16,188 bases of DNA from the NCBI GenBank assembly GCA_030692905.1, contig JAUYBT010000205.1:1-16188 (forward strand). Direction: 5' to 3'. The stretch comes from Bacteroidales bacterium (GTDB lineage: Bacteria; Bacteroidota; Bacteroidia; Bacteroidales; VadinHA17). Under the pieces are notes generated by a model. It was given only the letters and a program-made list of their open reading frames with translations. It was not told the DNA's origin and did not search any database. Below, piece by piece: positions 6,685-14,493 of this stretch. Within the stretch, counting starts at the first letter, position 1. Each line of letters starts with the position of its first letter. The position numbers and the translations under genes were made by a program.

Positions 6685-7596
6685 TTATCCCTTATAGAAT
6701 ATCGCTTTGATGATATGGCTTGCCATCTTCGGATTTTCTTTGAGACGGCGGGTAGAATACCCAAACCATTGTTTCCCGAAGGGCACATAGACTCTCATGG
6801 TATGCCCCTCATTTACAATACTTTCACGAAGCTTTGGAGTAACTCCGTAAAGCATCTGGAATTCGTACATATTCTTCGGGACATTATATTTTTCAATAAG
6901 TTTATATGCACCAGCTACAAGAGGTTTGTCGTGTGTAGCAATGCCTGCATGTATTTTATTCCTGAACATGAATTCAAGATCTTCCAGGTAATGCTGGTTA
7001 ATCTCCTCATATTTTTTGTACGCAATTGCTTCCGGTTCAACATAAATCCCTTTGCAGAGCCTGTAGCTCAAAGGAATGCCGGAGCTGTTAAGGTCCAACA
7101 TCTCCTCAATATCTTTTAAGGTTCTTTTTAAATATGCTTGCACAACGAGGCCGACATTTCCGGGAAACTCAGCCTTCAGTTTACGGAATAGATTAATTTC
7201 ATCATCAGTGCATGGAGAGTCCTCCATATCAATTCTGATGAATCCATTATAAGAAGCAGCTTTTGCAATTATTTCACGAATGTGATTAAAACAGATGTCT
7301 TTGTCGATCAGTAAGCCGAAGCTTGTTGGTTTAAGTGAAAAATTTCCATCAATATGGTTTTTGTAGGAAGTATCAATAAGATTAAGATACTCTTTTTTAT
7401 TTAACTCGGCTTCGTCGGGCGTTTTAATGAACTCCCCGAGGACATCAAGGGTAACCTTTATATTTTTACTGTTCAGATCTTTAGATACACGCATTGCATC
7501 TTCAAGTGTTTCACCGGATATATAAGGTCTTGAAAATATCCAGATAAATTTTTTCGGGAACCAGGGCAATATTGCCGCAATGAATTTGTTGAACAT
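6685..7596 (-). CDS. Proline dehydrogenase (monofunctional)
   Basis: A 303-residue FAD enzyme that oxidises L-proline to pyrroline-5-carboxylate and passes electrons to the quinone pool. Beta/alpha-barrel landmarks are visible: the LKPTSFG strand (88-94), RIDMEDS (121-127), VVQAYLKRT (151-159) with the flavin-side Gln153, RLCKGIY(V)EP (179-188), ATHD (220-223), EFQMLYGV (245-252) and the C-terminal substrate-carboxylate motif RVYVPFGKQWFGYSTRRLKE (268-287) with Arg283-Arg284. The length is right for a stand-alone enzyme, not the bifunctional PutA. No P5C dehydrogenase is adjacent. The ATG at 7596 begins MFNKFIAAILPWFP, whose hydrophobic start may help membrane contact. A palindrome lies 82-97 bases upstream of the start. 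Confidence 0.95.
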   Translation of the reverse strand: MFNKFIAAILPWFPKKFIWIFSRPYISGETLEDAMRVSKDLNSKNIKVTLDVLGEFIKTPDEAELNKKEYLNLIDTSYKNHIDGNFSLKPTSFGLLIDKDICFNHIREIIAKAASYNGFIRIDMEDSPCTDDEINLFRKLKAEFPGNVGLVVQAYLKRTLKDIEEMLDLNSSGIPLSYRLCKGIYVEPEAIAYKKYEEINQHYLEDLEFMFRNKIHAGIATHDKPLVAGAYKLIEKYNVPKNMYEFQMLYGVTPKLRESIVNEGHTMRVYVPFGKQWFGYSTRRLKENPKMASHIIKAIFYKG

Positions 7597-7895
7597 AATA
7601 TGAATTTGCTTCTGATAAAGTATAATTTTCTTTTTTCTTTTAAAAATGCTAATTAAACTGATATCAATTCATTTTTTAATGACCTTTGTCATTCAGAAAA
7701 CATGAAAACCGCATGAATTTATTTATTTTGAATATATTTTTCAGATAAAGTAACCCTTTTTTTCAATGCTATGTCTTAAAAATGTCCTTAGTTTATGATG
7801 AGCAACCGGTTTAAAATTATCTCTTTGAAGTAGCCTCATTTATTTATTTGGTTATATTTGCGCCTGACTAATGTTTAATAAAAATTCAATCTGTG
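7597..7895. other. Divergent intergenic region between proline dehydrogenase and OmpH-like genes
   Basis: About 299 AT-rich bases without a credible gene. Three things stand out. An inverted repeat AATGAC-CTTT-GTCATT at 7678-7693 could be an operator for the proline dehydrogenase gene. An AACCGGTT palindrome lies at 7804-7811. A perfect -7 element for the rightward gene is listed separately. No -7 match was found for the leftward gene. Nothing else is recognised here. Confidence 0.5.
7853..7860 (+). promoter_or_regulatory. -7 promoter element of the OmpH-like gene
   Basis: TATATTTG is a perfect TAnnTTTG match 36 bases before the ATG at 7896. A TTTG at 7824-7827 lies 25 bases upstream, slightly beyond the usual -33 spacing, so the -7 element is better supported than the pair. 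Confidence 0.5.
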
Positions 7896-8495
7896 ATGAA
7901 GAAACTCTCTGTAATTCTGTATGTTGTTCTGTTCTTAGCTGTTATTGGCCTCTATTTTCTGCACTTTACAGGAGGCAAAAAGGATAAAAAAAGTGACACC
8001 CCGAGTTCTGTTACCGAAATTTCGTCTGAGGGAATTGCGTATATTAATATTGATTCAGTTATTTTCAAATTTGATATGTTTTTAGATAGACGGGATGAGT
8101 TGATGTCAAAGCAGAAAAGCGCCGAAGCAGAACTTAATTCCAAGGGAAGTCAATATGAGAAGGGTGCAAGAGATTATCAGGATAAGGTGAGTAAAGGACT
8201 TGTAACCAGGGCTACTGCCGCACAAATGGAGCAGTCTCTTCTTCAGCAGCAACAGGAATTGGTAAATCTTCGCGATCAACTGCAATCAAATCTCATGGAA
8301 GAAGAACAGGTAATGAATCGTCAGATACTTGAATACATTACTAAATTTCTCGAGGAAAACAGATCTGAATACAACTGCCAGTACATTCTGGGGAAAAGCT
8401 TTGGCAGTGTTGTACTGTACAGCGACAAATCATTTGATATAACACAAAAGGTACTTGATGCTATTAATAAAAAGTATCAGGCAGAAAAAAAGTAA
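7896..8495 (+). CDS. OmpH/Skp-family periplasmic chaperone-like protein
   Basis: A 199-residue protein from the ATG at 7896 (an in-frame GTG at 7893 would add one residue). The N-terminus has a hydrophobic segment, about residues 5-24, acting as a signal anchor or uncleaved signal, followed by a Lys-rich stretch. The mature part starts with IAYINIDSVIFKFDMF, the conserved first strand and helix of OmpH/Skp proteins, then a long Gln/Glu-rich helical region (about residues 60-145) likely to be a coiled coil, then a C-terminal strand-helix segment ending in KKYQAEKK. Skp-type chaperones bind unfolded outer-membrane proteins in the periplasm. Retention of a membrane anchor would make this a tethered version. 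The glycosyltransferase gene follows after 6 bp, so the two are probably one transcript. Confidence 0.88.
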   Translation: MKKLSVILYVVLFLAVIGLYFLHFTGGKKDKKSDTPSSVTEISSEGIAYINIDSVIFKFDMFLDRRDELMSKQKSAEAELNSKGSQYEKGARDYQDKVSKGLVTRATAAQMEQSLLQQQQELVNLRDQLQSNLMEEEQVMNRQILEYITKFLEENRSEYNCQYILGKSFGSVVLYSDKSFDITQKVLDAINKKYQAEKK

Positions 8496-8501
8496 AAACC
8501 A

Positions 8502-9764
8502 ATGGGTTTCGCCTCAACCTATCTTAAAGAAAGGGCATTATTCCCTGAAATAATCAAAGAGGCACCTGATAAACAGACAGGTATAATTATTGTCGTACCT
8601 GCCTATAACGAACCAGGAATATGTAAGTTACTCGATTCCCTCGCATTATGCAGCGAACCGGAATGTAATGCTGAAGTTATTATTGTTGTAAATGCTCCTT
8701 TAGATGCTGTTGAGGAGAGTATAGAAAATAATAAAACGACCATAAAAAATATTGAAAGCTGGAAGAAAGAAAACAGCAATTGTTTCTTCCGGCTTTTTGC
8801 TTTTATTGCAGATCAGCAGGCAATAAGCGATTGGGGTGTCGGACTTGCAAGAAAAACCGGGATGGATGAAGCTGTGCGTCGCTTCAACTGCCTGGATAAT
8901 CCGGGCGGAATCATTCTTAACCTGGATGCTGACTGCCAGGTTGAGAAGAATTATTTTGTATCTGTTTGTGATGAATTATTGAATAAAAAAGACCGGACAG
9001 CCTGCTCAATATATTTTGAGCATCCTCTGGCAGGAAATGATTTCCCGGAAAATATATATAATTATATCACTTTATACGAGTTGCACCTTCGTTATTATTT
9101 CCAGGGGCTGGCCTATTCAGGCTTTCCATATGTTTTTCATACTGTTGGTTCAGCCATTGCAGTAAAAGCACTGCAATATGTCAAAGCAGGAGGTATGAAC
9201 AGGCGGCAGGCAGGAGAGGATTTTTACTTTATTCAGAAGCTGGTTCCTGCAGGAGGCTATTTTAATCTCAATTCCACAACAGTATATCCCTCTCCCAGAA
9301 CTTCATCGAGAGTCCCGTTCGGTACCGGTGCTTCTATCGGAAAACTTACTGAAGAGAATAGTCCGACTCTTTTCACATATAATATGCTGGCTTTTAAAGA
9401 ACTACGCTATTTTTTCGGAATGACAGAAAAATTTTATCACTTTACTCCTGAAGAATTGCCAGAGTGTTACAAATCATTTCCTACGGGTTTGAAGTATTTT
9501 ATTGACGAAATAGAGTGGATCGGGAAAATGATGGAGATTAAGAATAATACTTCAGGCTTAGCTTCATTTAGAAAACGGTTTTTCGGATGGTTTAACATGT
9601 TTAGAATAGTTAAATATCTGAATTTGGTTCATATAGAAATTTTTGAAAAAAAGCCAGTTGATGTTTCTGCTTCAGAATTGTTGGAAAATACCGGGATTGA
9701 TTTTATATCGAAAGAACCTCTCAACCTGCTTCTCTATTACAGGGAGTTGGAAAAAACCTCTTAG
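8502..9764 (+). CDS. Family 2 (GT-A) glycosyltransferase-like protein
   Basis: A 420-residue protein without clear membrane segments. The GT-A nucleotide-sugar fold is indicated by the first strand IIIVVPAYNEPG (residues 28-39), the metal-binding DAD at 142-144 in ILNLDADCQVE, and the acceptor-side GED at 238-240 in RQAGEDFYF, which usually holds the catalytic base in GT2 enzymes. HTVGSAIAVKA (213-223) lies where the inverting enzymes often have their substrate loop. The long C-terminal part (about 280-420) is not recognised. The sugar and acceptor are unknown. It sits 6 bp after the OmpH-like gene, and no other polysaccharide genes are near. Its stop overlaps the convergent DivIC-like stop by 4 bp, leaving no room for a terminator between them. 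Confidence 0.82.
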   Translation: MGFASTYLKERALFPEIIKEAPDKQTGIIIVVPAYNEPGICKLLDSLALCSEPECNAEVIIVVNAPLDAVEESIENNKTTIKNIESWKKENSNCFFRLFAFIADQQAISDWGVGLARKTGMDEAVRRFNCLDNPGGIILNLDADCQVEKNYFVSVCDELLNKKDRTACSIYFEHPLAGNDFPENIYNYITLYELHLRYYFQGLAYSGFPYVFHTVGSAIAVKALQYVKAGGMNRRQAGEDFYFIQKLVPAGGYFNLNSTTVYPSPRTSSRVPFGTGASIGKLTEENSPTLFTYNMLAFKELRYFFGMTEKFYHFTPEELPECYKSFPTGLKYFIDEIEWIGKMMEIKNNTSGLASFRKRFFGWFNMFRIVKYLNLVHIEIFEKKPVDVSASELLENTGIDFISKEPLNLLLYYRELEKTS

Positions 9765-10099
9765 TTATTTTTTCTTGTAATTCTGCGATCTTCCTGAGGA
9801 GTAAGAATAATATAGAGATCCTCATCGGGTTTTTTCATGTGGTATTGTTCCCTCGCAAATTTCTCTAAATTATGATTGTCTGTTTTTAATTCGTAAAGCT
9901 TCTGCCTGTCAACCTCTATGCGTTTAATATAATACTCCTTTTCTGTTTTTAGTTTATGTAACTCCCTCATTTCCTTGTATCTGGCAATAAGATTGTTTGA
10001 GTCGAAAAGTAAAAGCCAGACAAGGAAAATAATGATAGTCAGAAGGTATTTATTCCTGAATACTGTTGGTATTTTGTCTATAAATTTAAACCTGATCAT
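9761..10099 (-). CDS. DivIC/FtsB-family septum formation initiator
   Basis: A 112-residue bitopic membrane protein. A short cytoplasmic N-terminus is followed by one transmembrane helix (about residues 18-33, LLTIIIFLVWLLLF), then a charged coiled coil (about 38-78), then the conserved tail FAREQYHMKKPDEDLYII typical of Bacteroidota DivIC/FtsB. These proteins bridge FtsL and FtsQ in the divisome. It is 26 bp downstream of the ThiS-like gene on the same strand, so the two may be co-transcribed, although their functions are unrelated. A TAnnTTTG match in that gap (10107-10114, minus strand) would give an almost leaderless transcript and is doubtful. Confidence 0.9.
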   Translation of the reverse strand: MIRFKFIDKIPTVFRNKYLLTIIIFLVWLLLFDSNNLIARYKEMRELHKLKTEKEYYIKRIEVDRQKLYELKTDNHNLEKFAREQYHMKKPDEDLYIILTPQEDRRITRKNN

Positions 10100-10125
10100 A
10101 ATGGTACAAACCTACAATTTATTTT

Positions 10126-10332
10126 TTAACCTCCGCTCATGAGATAAAGCATCTGTACATCATCACCATCATGTATAATTGTGGTATCGTACTTTTCTTT
10201 TGCAATTAAAACGCCATTTATCTTTATTATTCTCATTTTAAAGGAAAACTTTTTCAGGATAAGCATTTCACTTACACTGATTGTCTCCTTACCGAATTCT
10301 TCTTCCCTGTTATTTAATAATATCTTCATCAT
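10126..10332 (-). CDS. thiS: ThiS/MoaD-like sulfur carrier protein
   Basis: A 68-residue beta-grasp protein ending in Ser-Gly-Gly, the C-terminal Gly-Gly that is adenylated and thiocarboxylated in sulfur carriers. IKINGVLIAKEKYDTTIIHDGDDVQMLYLMSGG has the ThiS pattern of VN-G-----Y-T--L-DGD-V. ThiS donates sulfur for the thiazole of thiamine; MoaD does so for molybdopterin. Length and sequence look more like ThiS. However, no thi genes are near, whereas a pterin-dependent AOR-family gene begins 192 bp away divergently and wtpA lies on the same side. A dedicated sulfur carrier for the tungstopterin cofactor is therefore a serious alternative. Two ATGs, 10332 and 10329, are possible starts. Confidence 0.85.
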   Translation of the reverse strand: MMKILLNNREEEFGKETISVSEMLILKKFSFKMRIIKINGVLIAKEKYDTTIIHDGDDVQMLYLMSGG

Positions 10333-10377
10333 TCATATGATTAATCTATCACTCCATTTTCATCATGATTTTCGATT

Positions 10378-10412
10378 CAAATTTAGTCAAATTTAATCTT
10401 ACAACATTGTAA
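10378..10412 (-). promoter_or_regulatory. Promoter and palindrome upstream of the ThiS-like gene
   Basis: Two successive perfect minus-strand -7 matches (TAAATTTG) lie at 10378-10385 and 10388-10395. Just upstream, TTACAA-CA-TTGTAA at 10399-10412 is a perfect 14-bp inverted repeat that contains the TTG where a -33 box would lie for the first match. The palindrome could be an operator for the leftward gene, or for both divergent genes. Confidence 0.45.
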
Positions 10413-10417
10413 TAACG

Positions 10418-10480
10418 ATATGCATCACATAGCATATTGATTAATATCATGTTATACCTCATCTGAATGTCATACCTTTG
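10418..10480 (+). promoter_or_regulatory. Putative aor promoter with upstream inverted repeat
   Basis: TACCTTTG at 10473-10480 is a perfect TAnnTTTG -7 element 44 bases before the aor ATG. Upstream, ATATGC (10418-10423) and GCATAT (10432-10437) form an inverted repeat with an 8-base spacer, about 36 bases upstream of the -7 box, where an activator or a repressor could bind. No proper -33 TTTG is present, consistent with an activator-dependent promoter, though this is only inference. Confidence 0.4.
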
Positions 10481-10524
10481 AATACGGCAAAACGCTGAAA
10501 GGTACTAAGCTAAATATCCGGAAT

Positions 10525-12678
10525 ATGGACATTAAGTCAATAAAAGACCAGCATAAACTCCTGAAAAACCGGGATTACAAATGGACCCCGTTGGATAAGG
10601 GTTATACTGACAAGATTCTTTATATTAACGTGGGTACCACTGAAATAAAAGAGAAGAATGTCCCTGCTATTATGAAAGAAAAATTCATTGGTGGAAAAGG
10701 TTACGGGCTAAGGCTTCTCTGGGATGCCACCAAACCTGATACTAAATGGGATGACCCTGAAAATGAGATAATTATATCCTCAGGGCCAATTGGAGGGATA
10801 ACCCAGTACTCAGGAACCGGGAAGTCATTAGTAGTCAGTTTGTCACCACAGACAGGCTCGGTTATGGACAGTAATGTGGGAGGATTTTTCGGACCGTTTC
10901 TGAAGTTTTCAGGGTTTGATGCTATTGAAATACAGGGTAAGTCAGACAAAGATGTTATTGTTTTTATTGATGGCATTAACCATCAGGTTGAAATATTCGA
11001 GGCGCCGGCAGAGGCAACCGACAGTCATCTTCTGGCAGAACAACTGACCGAAATATTTGCAGACAATGATAGCGAAAAAAAATCCATAGGAGTTGTATCA
11101 GCAGGTTCCGCAGCTGACCATTCTCTGATCGGAATGCTGAACTTCAGCTTTTATGATCCAAAAAGGAAAAAGGTACGATTGAAGCATGCAGGCAGGGGAG
11201 GTATCGGTACCGTATTTCGTAATAAAAAAATTAAAGCGCTGGTATGTAAAATACCCGGTGTGAAAGGTAATCTCAATAATGTCGTTGATCTTGAGGCTAT
11301 TATGGAGAGAGGCAAAAGGTTCAACAGGGAGATGCGTGAACTTGACGACCAGCAATGCCAGATGAAGCAAACCGGAACAGCTCACCTGATGGAGATAATG
11401 AACGACCATGATCTGCTTCCTGTGATGAACTTTAAATATGGCAGCCACACCGATGCATATAAGATCGATTCATCAGTTTGGAAAAGACATTTCACCCAGA
11501 ATATTCCGGATGGTTGCTGGATTGGCTGCAATATGTCGTGCACTAAAGGGATTGATGATTATATAGTTAAGACAGGCCCATACAAAGGTCAAAAAGTAAT
11601 TGTTGATGGTCCTGAATATGAAAATGCTGCAGGACTTGGTTCAAACTGTGGAATATTTGATCCTGAATATGTTATTGAAACAAATTTTTATTGTGATACA
11701 TACGGGATATGCACTATTACATGGAGTACCGTCACAGCTTTCATCATGGAGTGTTTCCAGAATGGTATTCTCAACAGGGAAAGAACGGGCGGACTGAATC
11801 TTAACTTTGGCAATTCTACAGCCGCACTCGAGATGTTGCACCAACTCGCCAGGGGTGAAGGGTTTGGAAAGATAGCAGGTACAGGAGTCCGTAAAATAAA
11901 AGAGTTGTTTATTAAAAACGGATGGGGCGATGCAGCATTCCTTAATGATATAGGAATGGAAAACAAGGGACTTGAATACTCCCAGTACATGCCGAAAGAA
12001 TCTCTTGCACAACAGGGTGGTTTTGCACTCACTAATAAGGGCCCGCAACACGATGAGGCATGGCTTATCTTTATGGATATGATTAATAACCAGATCCCGA
12101 CATTTGAAAATAAGGCTGAAGCTCTTCATTATTTTCCGATGTTCCGTACCTGGTTCGGTCTTGTTGGCCTTTGCAAACTCCCATGGAACGATGTTGAACC
12201 CGAGAGCAATGCCCAGAGCGATGAACCTGCTAAAGTACCTGAACATGTTGATAATTATGTAACTATATATAAGGCAGTTACAGGGCTCGAGTTTGATAAG
12301 AAACGGTTGGTGGAGGATTCTGAACGGGTATATAATTTTCAAAGGGTATTTAACCTCAGACGTGGCTTTGGTACACGTATTCACGACAGGCAACCCTATC
12401 GTGCAGCCGGTCCGGTTACAAAAGAGGAATATGAGTCACGTACAGAGCGTTATGACAAACAGCTTAAAGAAAAAACCGGAGTTGATCCGGTTGGAAAAAC
12501 CACTGAGGAGAAGATGAAGTTGATCCGTATGTACAGGGAAGGACAGTATGAAAGACTTATCGATGCAGTATATAAAAAGAGAGGATGGAATAATAATGGT
12601 GTTCCGACTATTGAATTCCTGAAAAAAATCGGAATGGATTTACCAGAAGTGATAGAGGTTGTTAAAAACTATCAGTAG
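10525..12678 (+). CDS. aor: Tungsten-type aldehyde:ferredoxin oxidoreductase family enzyme
   Basis: A 717-residue cytoplasmic protein of the AOR family, which oxidises aldehydes to acids with ferredoxin using a bis-pterin tungsten cofactor and one 4Fe-4S cluster. The N-terminal domain has FIGGKGYGLRLLW (54-66), ISSGPIGGITQYSGTGKS (84-101) and HAGRGGIGTVFRNKKIKA (221-238). Cluster cysteines are Cys331, Cys335 and Cys339 in GCWIGCNMSC, with Cys550 in GLVGLCK as the likely fourth. Likely active-site residues are Glu364 (GPEYEN) and His509 (PQHDEAW). DTYGIC (391-396) matches the first pterin-binding motif DxxGxC; the second has Gly545 in place of the usual Asp. It is over 100 residues longer than the about 605-residue archaeal AOR, mainly near the C-terminus (560-717). 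No ferredoxin or electron-transfer subunit gene follows. The substrate is unknown. Confidence 0.92.
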   Translation: MDIKSIKDQHKLLKNRDYKWTPLDKGYTDKILYINVGTTEIKEKNVPAIMKEKFIGGKGYGLRLLWDATKPDTKWDDPENEIIISSGPIGGITQYSGTGKSLVVSLSPQTGSVMDSNVGGFFGPFLKFSGFDAIEIQGKSDKDVIVFIDGINHQVEIFEAPAEATDSHLLAEQLTEIFADNDSEKKSIGVVSAGSAADHSLIGMLNFSFYDPKRKKVRLKHAGRGGIGTVFRNKKIKALVCKIPGVKGNLNNVVDLEAIMERGKRFNREMRELDDQQCQMKQTGTAHLMEIMNDHDLLPVMNFKYGSHTDAYKIDSSVWKRHFTQNIPDGCWIGCNMSCTKGIDDYIVKTGPYKGQKVIVDGPEYENAAGLGSNCGIFDPEYVIETNFYCDTYGICTITWSTVTAFIMECFQNGILNRERTGGLNLNFGNSTAALEMLHQLARGEGFGKIAGTGVRKIKELFIKNGWGDAAFLNDIGMENKGLEYSQYMPKESLAQQGGFALTNKGPQHDEAWLIFMDMINNQIPTFENKAEALHYFPMFRTWFGLVGLCKLPWNDVEPESNAQSDEPAKVPEHVDNYVTIYKAVTGLEFDKKRLVEDSERVYNFQRVFNLRRGFGTRIHDRQPYRAAGPVTKEEYESRTERYDKQLKEKTGVDPVGKTTEEKMKLIRMYREGQYERLIDAVYKKRGWNNNGVPTIEFLKKIGMDLPEVIEVVKNYQ

Positions 12679-12802
12679 ATTTCATTAAACAAAAATAGGT
12701 ACAAGTTGTTCTTTTAAAAATCCCTATAGGTGATCCGGAAAAAATATTGATGCAGACATATATCTCTTTTCTTCGCGGAGTTAATATGACCGGTCAATAT
12801 TA

Positions 12803-13483
12803 CTATTTTAAAATCACGCCCCATTCCGTGACACAAAAACCACTCCTTTTAAATTGAAAATTTTCAATTGGAATATTGATTTTATTATTAGAATCACTAT
12901 TGACCCCTTTGATTACATAAAATAGTCTCAAAATGTTATCAGGAGTTTTGGAAATCCCAAGCTTTATCACAGTTTCTATAATATCTGATTCCTGAGGATA
13001 AATTTCATAATACGCGGAATTGACCAATCGGGGAATCCAATAATCTGTAAAGTCTTTTATTTCCCTGCCATAGAATCCATATCTTAACATATTATCAGTG
13101 AAAAATGTATCCAATTCAGATCTCTTTATAATCCAGCCTTCATTTAGTTGCCAGACGTCAGGTTGTTCACTTTCATAGAACAAGTATTCATATTTATTAT
13201 TTATGAATCCTGATGTATCCACATTTATTATCCAACCATTTCTATAATATGGAATTGAAGTAATAATTTTACCTCCATGTGGAAAACTCAGATTAACACT
13301 AATTTGTGATCTCTCCGTAGGATAGATGTAAATATTTGGCTTAAGTACTCTTATACAAGTATCACACTCGTTTTCATCTTCAGGCTCATCTGGCTTGCAA
13401 CTTTGGAATGGTGTCGAAATCAAGAGAAACAATCCACCGATAATAAACTGAAGGCCAATTAGTTTTAAGATTGATTTTTTCAT
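12803..13483 (-). CDS. Putative lipoprotein of an uncharacterised YP-rich beta family
   Basis: A 226-residue protein with a basic start, a hydrophobic stretch (about 8-24) and Cys29 in PFQSC, probably a lipidation site although the lipobox is not classical, followed by an acidic linker with two more Cys (about 40-43). The body begins VLKPNIYIYP, then ISVNLSF, PYYRNGWIINV, YEYLFYE and WIIKRSEL, and ends FKRSGFCVTEWGV. I recognise this as a widespread uncharacterised family with a KPVIYLYP start, a GW block, a YLFWE block and a GF-V-EWG end. No function is known to me. It is convergent with aor, 124 bp away. The coding sequence is visibly AT-richer than aor (one 60-base line near 13201 is about 28% G+C), which fits recent acquisition. 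Confidence 0.75.
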   Translation of the reverse strand: MKKSILKLIGLQFIIGGLFLLISTPFQSCKPDEPEDENECDTCIRVLKPNIYIYPTERSQISVNLSFPHGGKIITSIPYYRNGWIINVDTSGFINNKYEYLFYESEQPDVWQLNEGWIIKRSELDTFFTDNMLRYGFYGREIKDFTDYWIPRLVNSAYYEIYPQESDIIETVIKLGISKTPDNILRLFYVIKGVNSDSNNKINIPIENFQFKRSGFCVTEWGVILK

Positions 13484-13609
13484 TAGACCAGGTTTTGATT
13501 ATCAATCTACAAATTTGATACCATTCTAAGTCTCTGGGTACATTAGACAATTTTTTGCTGTTAAGGGTAAGCGTTTGTTCGAAGTCGTGCAGAATGAGTT
13601 AAGCCAACT

Positions 13610-14170
13610 CTATTTTTGTTCTGGCAGCAGTTCGCGAATTTCGCTTAGCTTTTGTTTTTGACTTTGTTTAAACCCAACCTTTGGTCTAGGTTCGTTTTCT
13701 TCTTTAATCAGTCGTTGGAGAGCAGTAAACACAACTTTAAATTGTTTGTCATATTTCTGTTCCAGTTTCTCAATTTTTTCCACTATATCTTTATTGTCTT
13801 GCAGGAGTTGTCTTAGTTTTACGAATGTTCTCACGATAACAATATTGACCTGAATAGCTCTATCACTATTCAGAACACTTGACAGCATAGCAACGCCTTG
13901 TTCAGTAAAGGCAAAAGGTCTTGCACCTCCAAAGAATTTTTTTGATGGTATCAATTTTTGTGATACCACCCAATCAATTTCATCATCTGTAAGTTCAAAC
14001 ATAAAGTCACTTGGAAATCTATTGATATTTCTTCTAACAGCTTGTTTTAATACCCTGGTTTCCACGGCATAAAGCTTAGCCAGATCATTATCAAGCATAA
14101 CTTTTTCTCCACGGAGGAAGTAAATGAAACTTGCAATGTTACTTTCCTTAAGTATTGGTAATTTATTCAT
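13610..14170 (-). CDS. ORF6N-domain protein
   Basis: A 186-residue protein with an ORF6N domain (about residues 10-100), a presumed DNA-binding domain found in phage antirepressors and in stand-alone bacterial genes. Family blocks are VMLDNDLAKLYAVETRVLKQAVRRN (residues 24-48), RFPSDFMFELT (51-61) and GGARPFAFTEQGVAMLSSVL (81-100). The C-terminus (115-160) is a charged helix likely to be a coiled coil for dimerisation, with a Lys/Gln-rich tail. No phage genes are adjacent, so this looks like an isolated, probably horizontally acquired regulator. A 21-bp palindrome lies 9 bases upstream of the ATG, and a second, related one lies inside the gene over codons 68-75, which would suit autoregulation. 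The direct target is unknown. Confidence 0.88.
   Translation of the reverse strand: MNKLPILKESNIASFIYFLRGEKVMLDNDLAKLYAVETRVLKQAVRRNINRFPSDFMFELTDDEIDWVVSQKLIPSKKFFGGARPFAFTEQGVAMLSSVLNSDRAIQVNIVIVRTFVKLRQLLQDNKDIVEKIEKLEQKYDKQFKVVFTALQRLIKEENEPRPKVGFKQSQKQKLSEIRELLPEQK
13947..13967. promoter_or_regulatory. Internal copy of the ORF6N-gene palindrome
   Basis: GGTATCA (13947-13953) and TGATACC (13961-13967) are exact inverted copies separated by 7 bases. The whole 21-bp site agrees with the upstream site at 14179-14199 at 16 of 21 positions, with the same half-site spacing. It lies within the coding sequence for VVSQKLIPS, so protein constraint could account for part of the match. Confidence 0.4.
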
Positions 14171-14178
14171 AATCAGAT

Positions 14179-14199
14179 GGTGTCACAAATTGTGATACC
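14179..14199. promoter_or_regulatory. 21-bp palindromic operator candidate upstream of the ORF6N gene
   Basis: The left half GGTGTCACAA (14179-14188) and right half TTGTGATACC (14190-14199) flank one central A. The right half's reverse complement matches the left half at 9 of 10 positions. It ends 9 bases from the ORF6N start codon, overlapping the leader or promoter, as expected for an autoregulatory operator. Confidence 0.6.
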
Positions 14200-14493
14200 T
14201 TAAAGATAATAAAATTGGCAATATTAAAATCACGATAGCTGTAACTCTTGCTGTTGTTTAATGTACTTCTTTATGAATATTACTCTGAATACCATACCCG
14301 GCTCTTTATACTATTGCATATAATTCACAAAATACTGATCAGGTATTCCACAGCCATGTATATGTGGCACTTACCTATTGCCGGGTCGTCAGATGCCGGA
14401 AAATTACACGCTGACTACTTTCCAAAAATACACCTGATTTATTGAATACCCATAGCAAACCCATGCTCTCTAATGCACGTCTGGAGAAGATTT

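Noticed and set aside
10107..10114. TAnnTTTG match on the minus strand before the DivIC-like gene
   Set aside because: The implied transcription start is at the start codon and no -33 box is present; co-transcription from the ThiS-like promoter is simpler.
11641..12393. Long minus-strand open frame of 250 residues inside aor
   Set aside because: It lies entirely within the strongly supported AOR coding sequence and has no recognisable domain.
12787..12796. Perfect palindrome TGACCGGTCA between aor and the lipoprotein gene
   Set aside because: A 10-bp palindrome with no loop and no extension is too short to call a terminator or operator alone; it may still contribute to termination between the convergent genes.
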